From Megaustenia siamemsis (taxonomy: Eukaryota > Mollusca > Gastropoda > Stylommatophora > Ariophantidae): 64,000 nucleotides of DNA. The number at the start of each line of letters is the position of its first letter. The stretch's first letter is position 1. Both the position numbers and the translations under genes were made by a program. The notes beneath the pieces are model-generated. The model was not told the DNA's origin. It searched no databases and saw only the letters and a list, made by a program, of their open reading frames with translations. Positions 33,997 to 45,224 of the stretch are shown here, in pieces. The stretch lies in NCBI GenBank assembly GCA_032433765.1, contig JAVIAB010000160.1:16259400-16323399 (forward strand), written 5' to 3'.

Positions 33997-34090
33997 GCCA
34001 AAAGTAAGGAATGTTGACACCAAAAAAAAAAAAAATGGCGCTAGGGAAAGCATTTTGTTAAACCGTCTGGTACTGAAAGGGTTAATCTGG
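33992..34090. mobile_element. Fragments of DNA-transposon ends
   Basis: TACAGTCGGGCCAAAAGTAA at about 33989-34008 looks like one end of a Tc1-like element, and CTGGTACTGAAAGGGTTAA at 34068-34085 looks like a TTAA-flanked MITE end. Neither partner end was found, so this is tentative. Confidence 0.35.
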
Positions 34091-34639
34091 TAAGAGGAGT
34101 TTACCTAGGGGGGACAACTGTGAGCTGTAATTAATATCTGCCTTGAAGGAATGCTGAAGGTTAAACCAAAAAGCTAGAGAAGCACTCCTGTACAAATATG
34201 TGCTTACAACAGATGTACAAAACTGCAAGCTGCCAACAAACAGTGCAACACAATCAACCAAATTAAGAATGGAAAAGAAGAAGGAAATAGTCAAATATTG
34301 TTTTCAATTTGTTGTTGTAAATGTTACGTATATTTTTTTTTAAATGCTCACTTACCAGACCAGGTTGCAAGTTTTATTTTCCCAAATTTATTCTGGTCTT
34401 TTTTTCTGGTTTTGTGATGGTTTATTTTATTTAACTTAAGGCGCTTCATGTTTTATGTAGCAATGTCTTGTTCTTATATCGCTTCTGGTCTTATTAAATG
34501 CACTGTCTTATTTATTACTGCATTTTTTTTTACTAATTAAAGTATTCAGAAGGAGTGTTTTCAGACTTGTTTTTTTATGACTTATTGTTGCTTTTTATGA
34601 CTTAATTGTTAATGTTTTTTTTTAAATTTTATTTTTGTC
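34091..34639. other. Gene-free AT-rich DNA
   Basis: No supported feature. Confidence 0.4.
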
Positions 34640-34803
34640 ATTTACTATGAATTATTGCTGTTCTTTGTTCTGTCTTATTGCTGTTGTTTGTTTTGACTCA
34701 TTGATGTTTGTTCTGATTTATTGTTTTGTTTGTTCTGAATTATTGCTGTTATTTGTTCTGAATTATCGCTGTTATTTGTTCTGAATTATTGCTGTTATTT
34801 GCC
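34640..34803. repeat. Degenerate 23-bp minisatellite
   Basis: Unit like TTCTGAATTATTGCTGTTAT plus TTG, about 6 copies; the left units are diverged. Confidence 0.75.
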
Positions 34804-35082
34804 CTGACAATGCCATGCACAATGTACAGGATGGATATTTTCAACTGTTCAGGAGAAACCAACTTACTTCATCTCCACACCTGTCGCAGTTAATGGAGGC
34901 ACCACCTGCACTCCAAATTCAAGATAGGTACCACTACACCCTAATGAACATGACAACAAAATATATCTTAAATGACTGCCACCAGTACCCAGACTCCCTA
35001 CTTTACAGAGAAACTGTTTCCTGAAATAGCAAATGTCATAAGAAAGTCTAAAATCCCAGACAGAATAAGCCACTATCATCAT
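34804..35082. other. Unrecognised stretch with a short open frame
   Basis: A 69-codon frame (34815-35024) has no family that I recognise and no splice or repeat support. Confidence 0.3.
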
Positions 35083-35330
35083 CATCAAGTACCGGGCCTG
35101 CTGGCGTAGGTGATCATGTCTCTCCACAATTTTCGATCTCGACAGTTATTTATCATTTCTGTTGTTGACCTTCTGCCAAGCCATTCTCTTAAGCTGTCTG
35201 TTATTTTTTCTCTTTGCTTCCCTCTATCTCTTCGTCCCTCAATTTTCCCAGTTGTTACAATATATTCCAGCTGTTCTCTTCTCGTTACATGGCCAAAAAA
35301 TGATGATTGTTTCTTCCTAATATAAAGAGC
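35083..35330 (-). mobile_element. LINE family C 3' end
   Basis: The - strand reads KKQSSFFGHVTRREQLEYIV, TTGKIEGRRDRGKQREKI and RKLWRDMITYASRPGT, the LINE ORF2 C-terminal pattern. Its 3' side ends in ATGATGATGAT. Related copies are at 42470-42715 (-) and 57195-57325 (+); family B is a close relative. Confidence 0.85.
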
Positions 35331-35448
35331 CACTATCACTCGAGAAGAAAAAGAAGAGCTGTGTCACTTCTTGGGAGACTTACGCAGAATCGCCTACTCT
35401 GACACTGTAACAATATCAAATAGCGATAGAAGGAACTTAAAAAATACT

Positions 35449-35836
35449 ATGTTTGAAGCTTTACGTGATAAGTGGACCACACAGACTAAACGACGTTTCG
35501 GCCCAATAGGCCTTCAGCAGGAACAAACAAGAAAAACACACACAAAACTAATAACGAAACATTCAAAACAAAAATATTCGAAATATGTTAAAGAAAATAT
35601 CTATCCTGTGTGTATGAAAAGGAAATGGTATTCACGACAGCCACACTTTTGTTACCATTACCATTTCATACACACAGGATAGATATTTTTTTAAACATAT
35701 TTCGAATATTTTTGTTTTGAATGTTTCGTTATTAGTTTTGTGTGTATTTTTTTCATGTTTGTTCCTGCTGAAGGCCTATTGGGCCGAAACGTCGTTTAGT
35801 CTGTGTCGTCCACTTATCACGTAAAGCTTCTAACAT
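35449..35836. mobile_element. Foldback (inverted) repeat, Penelope-like terminal sequence
   Basis: The left arm from ATGTTTGAAGCTTTACGTGA and the right arm ending TCACGTAAAGCTTCTAACAT are inverted copies of about 175 bp around a short centre (35628-35660). Each arm has GAAGGCCTATTGGGCCGAAA followed by CGTCG. That motif resembles terminal repeats of Penelope-like retroelements, which can carry hammerhead-type ribozymes; a half copy is at 61975-62160. Confidence 0.75.
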
Positions 35837-35929
35837 ACAATTTTTTTTTATTTTTTAAATTTTTCCTCATATTCAGCTTTACTGCAGCTTCGCATTTTTA
35901 TGCATTCATTTGCATTTCTTTGCCTTAAC

Positions 35930-36108
35930 CCCTTTAATAGCGATACCCTTGCCGAGATTAAAAGGTTTGCCCAGAATAGGGATGAGTGGCTAGATACAAT
36001 TCGGGTCTTGTGCAAGATCTGACACTTGATAATAAAGATCTCCAAACATAGAATCAAACATTTCTGTCCTATGTGCCGTCTTCGGCTCAAAAGGACAATA
36101 GATAAATA
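35930..36108 (+). mobile_element. LINE family H 3' end
   Basis: A frame reads RLKRFAQNRDEWLDTIRVLC followed by KI and a stop, a LINE ORF2 C-terminus. The 3' UTR follows, with CTGTCCTATGTGCCGTCTTC, GGCTCAAAAGGACAATAGAT and AAATA. Confidence 0.75.
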
Positions 36109-36934
36109 GAGTGGCAACAGCTTGGCACGGGGGGAAAAAAAACGCTCCTGCCTGAAAGAATAGAACAAAGACATATGCAACGCTGATCACACATTTTGTG
36201 CTTGTGGACTGGACATTTTACACCGCAATTGGGCGTTACGTGAGTCACTTCCACACGCACACACACGATCAATGCGAATACCGAATTAGTAGCTGTTGTA
36301 AATAAACATTGCACGTGATGAATGACTGCTATTGTTTTTGTTCTTCGTTATTGATTCAGCCTTATAGCATTGTTTATTCTTTTTTTTTTAGCCCATTATA
36401 TTGTAATGCTGGGGATTCCCCTACAACCCTCTTGGGATTTCCCCCACACACTTAAGGTTTTTCCTTACAGTCGAGGCTGTGTATGATCAACATTATAATT
36501 AGGACAACCGGTTGTTAATTGTTATTTATTTGTGAATTTACATGGGTTCTTTGACGTGCGCAGCGTGAGCGTTGGTTTATATTTTAATTTTTACATTTTA
36601 ATAGGGTTCTAAAGATATCCTACAGTCGACCCAGATTAAAAGTTTTTTTTTAACATGACCATTGATCAAAGAAGTAAAGACATTCAGAGAGAGGGAAAGC
36701 GAGAGAAAAGGCAACACAAACTCGCTCCACTAAACGGTTTGATGATGAGGAGTATAAGCGTTCATGTTCATTCCGATCTTCAACGGCAGAAATGTTATGG
36801 GACTGTCTTTACCTTTGTCACGTCCCCGACTCTCTTTCACGTCTACCTACAGCTTCAGCATGGCGGCTACCACCTGGCCGATCCATGATCACAATGATAG
36901 CAATGCTTGTCTTCTGTCCCTTTTCCACATACAC
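36109..36934. other. Gene-free DNA
   Basis: No supported feature. CCTACAGTCGACCCAG at about 36619-36634 weakly resembles a Tigger end, but no partner is seen. Confidence 0.4.
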
Positions 36935-37770
36935 CTTTGCTTTTGATATCCTTATTTTGGTATCATTTTCTGTTCCTCCCTCTTTATCTATATTACTGCT
37001 CAGATATATGTAAGATTGTACATCTAATAGAGGTAATTCTCCTAATTTTATTTGGTTATTGTAAACTGTATTAATTCTCATAATGTTGGTCATATCTCTA
37101 TTAATCTTCAGTCCTAGCTGTTGTGATCTCTCATCAAGTATGCTCATTTTATCCTGCATCTGTTGATGACTGTGTGATAGGAGAGCTATGTCATCAGCAA
37201 AGTCTAAATCATCACGTTGTTTGGTCAGTGACCACTGGATTCCATTTCTGTTGTTTTGAGTTATTTTCATAATCCAATCTATGGCCAGTAGAAAGAGAAA
37301 TGGAGACAGAATGGAGACCCTGCTTTACTCCTGTTCTTATTTCAAATGCTTCTGTAAGCTGTCCTTCATGCACCACACTACATTTTGTTCCTTCATACAT
37401 TGTCTTTATCAGGTTAATAAACTTTAAGGGGATCCCGTAATGACTCAGCAACTTCCAAAGCATTCTTCTGTCTAAACTATCAAATGCCTTTTCGTAATCT
37501 ATGAATCCAATATAAAGTGGAGATTTTAGTTCTAAACTGTGTTCAACTATTATACGTAGAGTAGTTATTTGATCAGCACATGATCTGTTCTTCCTAAAAC
37601 CTGCTTGTTCATCACTCAAATGTTTCTCTATGGCCTCTTTTAGTCTCTCCAGAATGATTCTGCCTAATATTTTTCCTGGCACTGATAGTAGCATAATTCC
37701 CCTATAATTTGTGCAATCCTGTAAACTTCCTTTCTTTGGTAGTTTGATCAAATAACCTTATTTCCAGTCT
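36935..37770 (-). mobile_element. LINE family A fragment with best-preserved RT domain
   Basis: The - strand carries MIKLPKKGSLQDCTNYRGIM, LSVPGKILGRIILERLKEAI, FRKNRSCADQI, GFIDYEKAFDSLDRRMLWKL, EIRTGVKQG and, after a frameshift near 37310, [18 protein letters not shown]. These are RT motifs of a non-LTR retrotransposon. The C-terminus is missing: the copy ends at 36935 in IRISKAK. Confidence 0.9.
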
Positions 37771-37861
37771 TTATGTATTTCTTCATTCTTCTGTCCCTGT
37801 TCCACATACACCCAGCAAGGCGTGGAGGGGACTTTACTCTTATTTACTTACAAACAATCAT

Positions 37862-38300
37862 CATCATGTGCCATACCGGTTGGCGTAGGCGATCATGTCC
37901 TTCCACAATCTTCTATCTACAGTGCATCGTATCAGTTCTGTTGTTGACTGCTTTCCATGCCATGACACCAAGCCATCTAGTATTTTCTTTCTTTGTCGTC
38001 CACGATCTCTCTTTCCTTTTATTTTGCTTCTTATAACCAAGTATTCCAACTTTCCTCTTCTCATGATGTGCCCGAAAAATGTTGATTGTTTCTTTGTGAT
38101 ATTTTTTAGGAGCTGCCTTTCTGTGTTGGCCTCTTTGAGAACTTCTTCATTGGTCTTTTTAGCTGTCCAGGGAACTTTCAACATTCTTCTGAGAAATCCC
38201 ATCTCTGTGACCTCTAATCGTCTTTTCATTTGTTTGTCTATTGTCCATAATTCGCTTCCGTAGGAAGTGATACAAACAATACACATATTAATTTCCATAT
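37862..38300 (-). mobile_element. LINE family B 3' end
   Basis: Open - strand frame: [64 protein letters not shown]. The 3' side runs into ATGATGAT. 5'-truncated at about 38265. Confidence 0.88.
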
Positions 38301-38424
38301 TAATTGTGCAATAACACTTTGATTATTTTGAATCTATGCTATATGGTTGTCCATTGTCGCTTGTTTTTTTGCATGTTGGTTTCAATCTGTCAATGAGCAT
38401 AACAAACAAAACAAAAATGATTAG

Positions 38425-39120
38425 ATATGAATGTCAAAAAGACTAAAACTATGATCATAAACAAAGAAAATACTCAAAACCTACAAGTGGATATCAAAAT
38501 TGAAGGAATAGACCTGAAGACAGTTCAGAGCTACAGCTACCTAGGACATACTATAACCAGTGATAGAAAATGTACAACTGAAATAAACAAAAGAATAGGA
38601 ATGGCAAAAAGTAATTTTAATGTCATGAAGAACATACTAACATCAAAACAAACAACACCAGGGCTAAAACTAAGAACTGCAAAATGTTATATCTTCTCAA
38701 CATTCCTGTATGTTGCAGAAACATGGACATTAGACGAGAAAATATAACAAAAAATTGAAGCCTTTGAAATGTGGTATATAGAATAGGAAGAATTGGATGG
38801 AAAGAAAAGAAAACAAACGATGAAGTCTTAAAACAACTAAAAATGAAAAGATAACTATTAAACACAATTTAAAAAAACAGACAAATGCGATTTTGGGCCA
38901 TGTTAAACGACACAACAACCTACTAAAAGTAATCATGGAAATGAAAATAAAAAGGTAAAAGGTGCAGAGGCAGACCAAGATTAACATCGACGAGTAACAT
39001 CAAAAGATGGACAAGTCAGTCCTTGACAGCCTGCACCAACATAGCAAGAGACAGAGAAGAAAAGCGCTTCGTGGTAGCCAACCTTCGATGTGGATGCGGC
39101 ACTCGATGATGATGATGATG
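38425..39120 (+). mobile_element. LINE family D 3' half, broken
   Basis: MNVKKTKTMIINKENTQNLQ and QSYSYLGHTITSDRKCTTEI lead to FLYVAETWTLDEKI, with frameshifts beyond 38745. The end encodes an ANLRCGCGTR-like terminus and then GATGATGATGATGG. It aligns with the interrupted copy at 51450-53985. Confidence 0.85.
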
Positions 39121-39209
39121 GTTTCAATCTGGTTATTTAAATTGTTGACACCTCAGATACTTCCCAGGCATTTGACTCTGACTCGGTTTAGTATCTTTCT
39201 GTGAATTGT

Positions 39210-39390
39210 TAACTCGTCATCATCATCGAGTGCCATCTCCGCAACGAAGGTTGGCTACCATGGAGCGCCATTCTGCTCTGTCTCATTCTTTGATGGTGCA
39301 GGTTGTCATAGGCCGATTTGTTCATCTTTTGATGTTACTCGTCCATGTTAGTCTTGGTCTGCCTCTGCCTCTTTTGCTATTTTAATTGTT
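39210..39390 (-). mobile_element. LINE family D 3' end
   Basis: Reverse copy of the family D terminus (RAEWRSMVANLRCGDGTR-like) starting next to CATCATCATCGAGTGCC. Confidence 0.82.
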
Positions 39391-39804
39391 AACTGCTAAC
39401 CGGTTAACTATCTCAAACCACCCACCCCCACCCCCACTCAACCACCACCAACCGCAGTTCAATATAGAAACGATATACTCCTTTGCATTTACTCTGCTAA
39501 ATGTTTATTATGGGGACAGACATAAACAGACATGGCTGCGGTAAAGTTGGTCAACTTTAGGTAATTTAATTTCAATTTTATGCTTTTTTGGAGATCATAT
39601 TTTCTGATGTGAAATGCCAAATAATCTGACAACGAGCTCACGGAAGCCGGCCCACGCATACTCCATGCCATGTGATTGACCTGTATCGCTCATTCTAAAT
39701 GTAGTAAACTTTATCTTTATTTCGTTGCCCGTTTGTGTCGTTCTCGTTTTCTGAAATATGACAAATGTAAACAGAAACGTCCGTATTTTGTTGTGTTCCT
39801 TTTT
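39391..39804. other. Gene-free DNA
   Basis: Contains a short CCACCCCCACC run; nothing else was recognised. Confidence 0.4.
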
Positions 39805-40150
39805 TGTAAAGCTGTCACCAGACCTTGTAGGAGTGTACGTTACACCTCACCACTTGCTCCTTGCTACTATGTCACCATACCTTGTAGGCTGTACGTTACA
39901 CCCCACCACTTGCTCCTTGCTACTATGTCACCATACGTTGTAGGGTGTACGTCACACCCCACCACTTGCTCCTTGCTACCATGTCACCATACATTGTAGG
40001 GTGTACGTTACACCTCACCACTTGCTCCTTGCTACCATGTCACCATACCTTGTAGGGTGTACGTTACACATCACCACTTGCTCCTTGCTACCAAGTCACC
40101 ATACATTGTAGGGTGTACGTTACACCCCACTACTTGCCCCTGCTACCAGC
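39805..40150. repeat. 56-bp minisatellite, about 6 copies
   Basis: Unit GTCACCATACCTTGTAGGGT, GTACGTTACACCCCACCACT, TGCTCCTTGCTACTAT. Confidence 0.95.
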
Positions 40151-40234
40151 TTTACCGCAGCACTGCAACTATTTGCCTGTCACCCATTCTCTATCCCAGC
40201 CTTCTGTTGCATTATTAATTGTTGGCACATCAAA

Positions 40235-40415
40235 CATGTCTATCTGAACGTTTTACAGCCCTCAGAAAAATGACAAACAAACATCAGAGAAATAAAAAAA
40301 CAAAGAACAATATATGGCCCGAAGCAGGGTCGAGCCCGTACTCCTTGGCACTGCGCCTTGCCACGAGAAGCCGAATACTAGGGAACACTGCCACTCAGCT
40401 AACGAAAAAATTAGC
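40235..40415 (-). mobile_element. SINE-5, tRNA-headed, copy 1
   Basis: On the - strand, TTAGCTGAGTGGCAGTGTTC (A box) and GTACGGGCTCGACCCTG (B box) form a tRNA-like head, followed by GGCCATATATTGTTCTTTG and a tail. The second copy lies about 500 bases away. Confidence 0.72.
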
Positions 40416-40719
40416 TTTCGTTGACGATGTCTTTCACGCAGGTGTTCTCATGACTATAGCCTAGGGTTAAGATCACAGCTCGGGAATAAATTGTATTTCT
40501 GTAATTTTCTATTAAGACAAGTATCTCCCGGTAGGGCTGAATATTTGTGTAAAACATACCTCTTCCTCCTATGATTCGCTGAATTATCGCCTTGTACGTT
40601 TCACTCTATAATAATATTCATTTATTATTATTTGTATCCATGTCTACCTGAAACTGCCCACACAAGTTGATGAACACCCAAGCATCTACAATCCACGAAC
40701 CAATTCAGAGGAAGAGGTA

Positions 40720-40882
40720 TGTTTACAGCACTCGGAAAAAATGACAAATTATCAACAACATTTAAAAAAAAACAACCAAAGAACAATATATGGACCGAAG
40801 CATGATTCGAACCCGTACTCAGTGGCATAGCGCCTCGCCACGAAAAGCCAAACGCTAGGGAACACTGCCAATCAGCTATCTA
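40720..40882 (-). mobile_element. SINE-5, tRNA-headed, copy 2
   Basis: Same head (A box near TAGCTGATTGG; B box GTACGGGTTCGAATC) and the same GTCCATATATTGTTCTTTGG body. Diverged from copy 1, so probably an independent insertion. Confidence 0.72.
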
Positions 40883-41209
40883 CAATCCACCTTTTTGGTA
40901 GTTGAGTTTTCTGTTTTACAATCAACCATATTTTTTTCAGCTCCTAAACTAAAATAGATGACCTAACAAATTACGTGGGACAATGTGGGTGTGTTTTTAT
41001 GTAACGGAAGTTGCGAGTCCAGGTCAATGAAAGCAAAGCACCCACAGATTATCTGGGATAGCATATCTACTGGAGACATAAGTTGGGAATAAGGGTGTTA
41101 ACATGCTCGTAGTTGACACGCAAAGCACCCCTGACAGTTATCGAAGCTGTGGTATCGGCGCTGGAATAATTCATCTTTGCTACAACAGCAATGAAAAGCA
41201 TAAACATAG
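40883..41209. other. Gene-free DNA
   Basis: No supported feature. Confidence 0.4.
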
Positions 41210-41450
41210 AATGCATGGTTATGGTTATGGAAGGCCTCGGTATCACTGCAAACGAATTAAAATCCATAATTGCTCAACCGCCCGTGCCAGTGGAATCATC
41301 CGAATTACTATTTCATTACCCAAACAAAGAATGGTGGATGTAGTCCCCATCATAGCAGTCTCAGCACACGCCAAAAGACATAAGGCGAAACCGCACAGAA
41401 AGTGAACACAGCGATCGGTTCTCCATTATATAATATCATCATTCATCGTA
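41210..41450. repeat. About 230-bp dispersed repeat, copy 2
   Basis: Matches 11540-11790. A frame on the + strand reads [20 protein letters not shown] and continues open to a stop at 41405; copy 1 keeps the first 38 codons of this frame. No family was recognised. Confidence 0.72.
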
Positions 41451-41524
41451 AACAATTGGAATATCCAAACAAGATCAAAACAGATCAAATGCACAGCCCA
41501 CAGTGAGCACAGAGCAGTTAACTC

Positions 41525-41625
41525 AGTAGCTCCTGCAACAAGCCGGACTTGGAATATGAGGAAACTGCAACAAGGAACACTTTTCAGACATAGCCTTTAA
41601 TGGTTCCTGCCGCCTATCCACCATA
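41525..41625. repeat. Inverted copy of the 33375-33475 segment
   Basis: CAAGCCGGACTTGGAATATG, AGGAAACTGCAACAAGGAAC and GGTTCCTGCCGCCTATCCACC correspond to the complement of 33375-33475. Confidence 0.6.
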
Positions 41626-41704
41626 TTGACCGGAAATATAGAATGCATATCTGTCAACAATTTGAAGAAAGAACAGTATGACATACACATACAAATAATG
41701 AAAA

Positions 41705-42390
41705 CATTCATCATCATCATGTACCCTGCCGGTTGGCGTAAGCGATCATGTCCCTCCACAATCTTCTATCTACAGTGCATCGTATCAGTTCTGTTGTTGA
41801 ATGTTTTCCATGCCATGACACCAAGCTATCCAGTATTTTCTCTCTTTGTCGTCCGCGATCTCTCTTTCCTTTTATTTTGCCAGTTGTAACCAAGTATTCC
41901 AATTTTCCTCTTCTCATGATGTGCCCGAAAAATGTTGATTGCTTCTTTCTGATGTTTTTTAAGAGCTCCCTTTTTGTGTTGGCCTCTTTCAGAACTTCCT
42001 CATTGGTATTTTTATCTGTCCAGGGAACTTTCAACATTCTTCTGAGAAATCCCATCTCTGTGGCCTCTAATCGTCTTTTCATTTGTTTGTCTACTGTCCA
42101 TGATTCGCTTCCATAGGTCAGAATTGGTTCTATATAGCACCGATGAACTCTCTTTCTCATTTTTATTGACATAGATTTGTTGCATAAGATATTTTTCATT
42201 TTCTGAAATGCTATTTTGGCCTGAGCTATTCTGCTTTTTATTTCTGTGGTGCATCTCCCATCTGATGTTATTATTGTGCCCAAGTATTTGAAACGTTGTA
42301 CTTGTTTCAGGTTTGTCTCGTTTATTTTTATGCTGCATGATGGCGATGATTGTTTCTTCGATATAACCATTACTTCTGTTTTCTTACTAT
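41705..42390 (-). mobile_element. LINE family B, longest open copy
   Basis: A 217-codon open - strand frame: [80 protein letters not shown] and RRLWRDMIAYANRQGT. This is the region after the RT domain to the end of ORF2. It serves as the reference for the other family B copies. The 3' tail is ATGATGATGA. Confidence 0.92.
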
Positions 42391-42469
42391 TTAGAATGAA
42401 AACATTACCAAGATTTAAAACAAAAAAAACTTGCAGCGTAATTCTTTCCTGAATGTAAAAATTAAATCA

Positions 42470-42715
42470 TCATCAAGTACCGGGCCTAGTGGCGTAGGTG
42501 ATCATGTCTCTCCACAACTTTCGATCTCCACAGCTATTTATCATTTCTGTTGTTGACCTTCTGCCAAGCCATTCTCTTAAGCTGTCTGTTATTTTCTCTC
42601 TTTGCTTCCCTCTATCTCTTCGTCCCTCAATTTTTCCAGTTGTTACAATATATTCCAGCTGTTTTCTTCTCATTACATGGCCAAAAAAATGATGATTGTT
42701 TCTTCCTAATATTGG
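42470..42715 (-). mobile_element. LINE family C 3' end
   Basis: MRRKQLEYIVTTGKIEGRRD, EKITDSLREWLGRRSTTEMI and RKLWRDMITYATRPGT on the - strand, nearly identical to 35083-35330. Confidence 0.87.
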
Positions 42716-42949
42716 AAATGAGCTCCATAATTAAATTAAAAATAGTAAATACCAAATTTCTATAGTTTGCTTGAATATGTCAATGTAAGTTGGTATTTGT
42801 TATGTAGAATTATGTATGTGCGTGTATATATGTGTGTGTGTGCGTATGATATTACCAGTTTGTACTAATGCAACATTTGTAGTAAAACTAAGTTACTGCG
42901 GTCAATGATCGACACGCCCTCGATGCTGGCCGCGCTTTTGACATATTTT

Positions 42950-43195
42950 CTTTTTTTATTTATGATTTCTCTCTGCGGCAACCACCCCTGGTCTCAGCAG
43001 CGAGGACGGGGTTGAGACATCAATTACTCATCGACGGAAAAAAATATGAGTACCTCCGAAGACGGAGTTATCTGCCTGTGCGGCGCGGGACCCCTGAGCA
43101 CACGGCTGACAGGAAAATAAAACGAATTAACACGCATAATTCAGTTCCAAGTTTCTAGGGAAATCGTCAGAGGTAAAAGCTGGCGAACGTACACA
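42950..43195 (+). mobile_element. SINE-2, 5'-truncated
   Basis: Shares TGATTTCTCTCTGCGGCAAC, CACCCCTGGTCTCAGCAG, GAGTACCTCCGAAGACGGAG and TTATCTGCCTGTGCGGCG with 57525-57850 but lacks its tRNA-like head. Confidence 0.88.
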
Positions 43196-43295
43196 AACAA
43201 TCTTCTACATTCCAACTTCCTTCTAATCCAATAATAAAGACAAAGTTACAGCACTCTTTTAGAATTTAAAGAAGAATTAAGTAGTAACAAGTAAT

Positions 43296-43415
43296 GTACC
43301 CCCGTCACGCCAAGTGGCGGCGTATAGGGAATATGGTGTTAGTGACCATCAATGTTACAGACCATCGGCACATGATTTTTGGGGTAATGTGGTCGGTATT
43401 ACGCCCGTGCCGAGA
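43296..43415 (-). mobile_element. SINE-1 fragment without head
   Basis: TACCCCCGTCACGCCAAGTG through ATTACGCCCGTGCCG; the tRNA-like part is missing. Confidence 0.88.
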
Positions 43416-43606
43416 AAAGAACTAGGTCGTCTCAATTTCTCAACATCAAATGTAATATGGTTGCTTTATAAATAGGAACCTTCATAAATAAGCATATATC
43501 GTCCTTTTATTTACTTATTTCTTGTGGTGTGAACATTCTTTGAATAGACTTGCTTCTATCTTGACTTGATGATGTCTTCGTGTTGTATTTATTCTTCCTA
43601 TTCATA

Positions 43607-43858
43607 AAAGTAAAGTAAAGTACCCCCGTCACGCCAAGTGGCGTATAGGGAATATGGTGTTAGTGACCATACATTTTACAGACCCTCGGCACATGATTTT
43701 TGGTGTAATGTGGTCGGAAGCCCGTGCCGCTTTATTTTACCAGAAAAAATCCGGTACCCATCTAAGGCTGGGTGAACCTGGAAGCCGTCAGTTGGGATTG
43801 AACCCTACCTCTTGTCCTTTGTAGTCCAGTTCACTAACCACTTAGCTATCGCGGCTCC
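43607..43858 (-). mobile_element. SINE-1, full-length copy
   Basis: The head on the right (complement GGGAGCCGCGATAGCTAAGT) has a B box GGGTTCAATCCC; the family body ends at GTACCCCCGTCACGCC. It lies about 190 bp from the headless copy, same orientation. Confidence 0.9.
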
Positions 43859-44392
43859 CCTATCCTATTTCATACTGTTAATATTATTAGGCTGTCACTT
43901 TCTCTCGTTGGCACATTCCTTAAGTTAGTTCTCATCATTTTAACTTGGATAATCAACAAAGGCTAGAGGTGTAGAATCACACCAACACAGGTTTATTTAC
44001 AAAATAGATACAGTTGGATGGTTGCACATCAGATACATATTTCATGAATAGTCGGAGCATATCTTCATCCTAGGCTGCTGTCATGTTAATTACTTGTTCT
44101 CGTAAGGATCTTGCTCCACTATCTTCATCTAACTAACTAGTTATCCGCCTTTCTCTCAGCGTGGTTGTGATCGAGTGACTTTCTCTCAACGTGGTTGTAA
44201 GTGAGTGACTTTTTCTCAGCGTGTTTGTGAGTGAGTGACTTTCTTGGCTTAGCTGATCTCGACGTATGTCTACGTCTCTTCCTGTACCCCACTCTGCGTG
44301 AGTGCCCCTTTCGGTGTCTATCGTTGGATGTTTCTTGGTCTCAGTTCTTAGCCTCTATATTAGACTGTGGGTTCTACGCCTCCATTTCATGT
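43859..44392. other. Gene-free DNA with a three-copy 30-bp repeat
   Basis: 44152-44242 contains about three copies of GACTTTCTCTCAACGTGGTT plus GTGAGTGAGT. The rest is not recognised. Confidence 0.5.
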
Positions 44393-44710
44393 TTTTAATA
44401 CGCATCCCTGTATGTGCGTCCCTGTATGGGCGTCCCTGTATGGGCGTCCTTGTATGGGCGTCCTTGTATGAGCGTCCCTGTATGGGCGTCCCTGTATGGG
44501 CGTCCCTGTATGAGCGTCCTTGTATGAGCGTCCCTGTATGGGCGTCCCTGTATGAGCGTCCCTGTATGAGCGTCCCTGTATGGGCGTCCCTGTATGAGCG
44601 TCCATGTATGAGCGTCCCTGTATGGGCGTCCCTGAATGAGCGTCCCTGTATGAGCGTCCCTGCATGAGCGTCCCTGTATGAGCGTCCCTGTATGGGCTTC
44701 CCTGTATGCG
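44393..44710. repeat. 14-bp minisatellite, about 22 copies
   Basis: Unit GTATGGGCGTCCCT and variant GTATGAGCGTCCCT. The 121- and 117-codon open frames on the two strands (VWASLYERPCMSVP-type) are produced by the repeat. Confidence 0.95.
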
Positions 44711-44734
44711 AGACTCGTGTCGAGTTTCCAATGT

Positions 44735-44800
44735 GTGCATCTCTCTCTCTCTCTCTCTCTCTCTTGCTCTCTCTCTCTCTCTCTCTGTCTGTGTCTGTCT
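44735..44800. repeat. CT dinucleotide microsatellite
   Basis: Runs of CTCTCTCT with a few interruptions. Confidence 0.9.
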
Positions 44801-45224
44801 CTGCCTTTTTATCTTGAAACTGCGCTAACAGTTAACAATCTTGAACTTTAAAGGAGTGTCTTTCAAGAAAAGGAAAGAATCTGACAATCTGCACTTAATG
44901 GCATATTTTTTAGTGTAAGAAGATGATAAAACAGTCAAACAATTAAGGCAACAATGGTCAATTTGGCGCCCACAAATGCTGCGGTCGGGAACAGATTAGC
45001 TAAGTCACAAGTCCTGGACTGGTATGGCCAACCATGTGTCTCCATAACATATATTACAACATTATTGAAATTATTGTGAGAGTAAACGGACACACACATA
45101 CACATGCACACATACACACGCGCCATACATAACGTTATTGTAGGTTCAATCGTTGAACAAACTAAACATCAAAATCACATGTGTAACACCAAGTGCTTGT
45201 ACTAAAAACCAAACGTATACAATC
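44801..45224. other. Gene-free DNA
   Basis: Contains a short ACACACATACACAC run; nothing else was recognised. Confidence 0.4.

Noticed and set aside
36619..36640. Second Tigger end (CTACAGTCGACCCAG)
   Set aside because: The match is about 10 bases, with no partner end or transposase nearby.
44302..44740. Open frames of about 120 codons on both strands with ERPCMSVPVWASLY repeats
   Set aside because: Product of the 14-bp minisatellite; equally open on the opposite strand.
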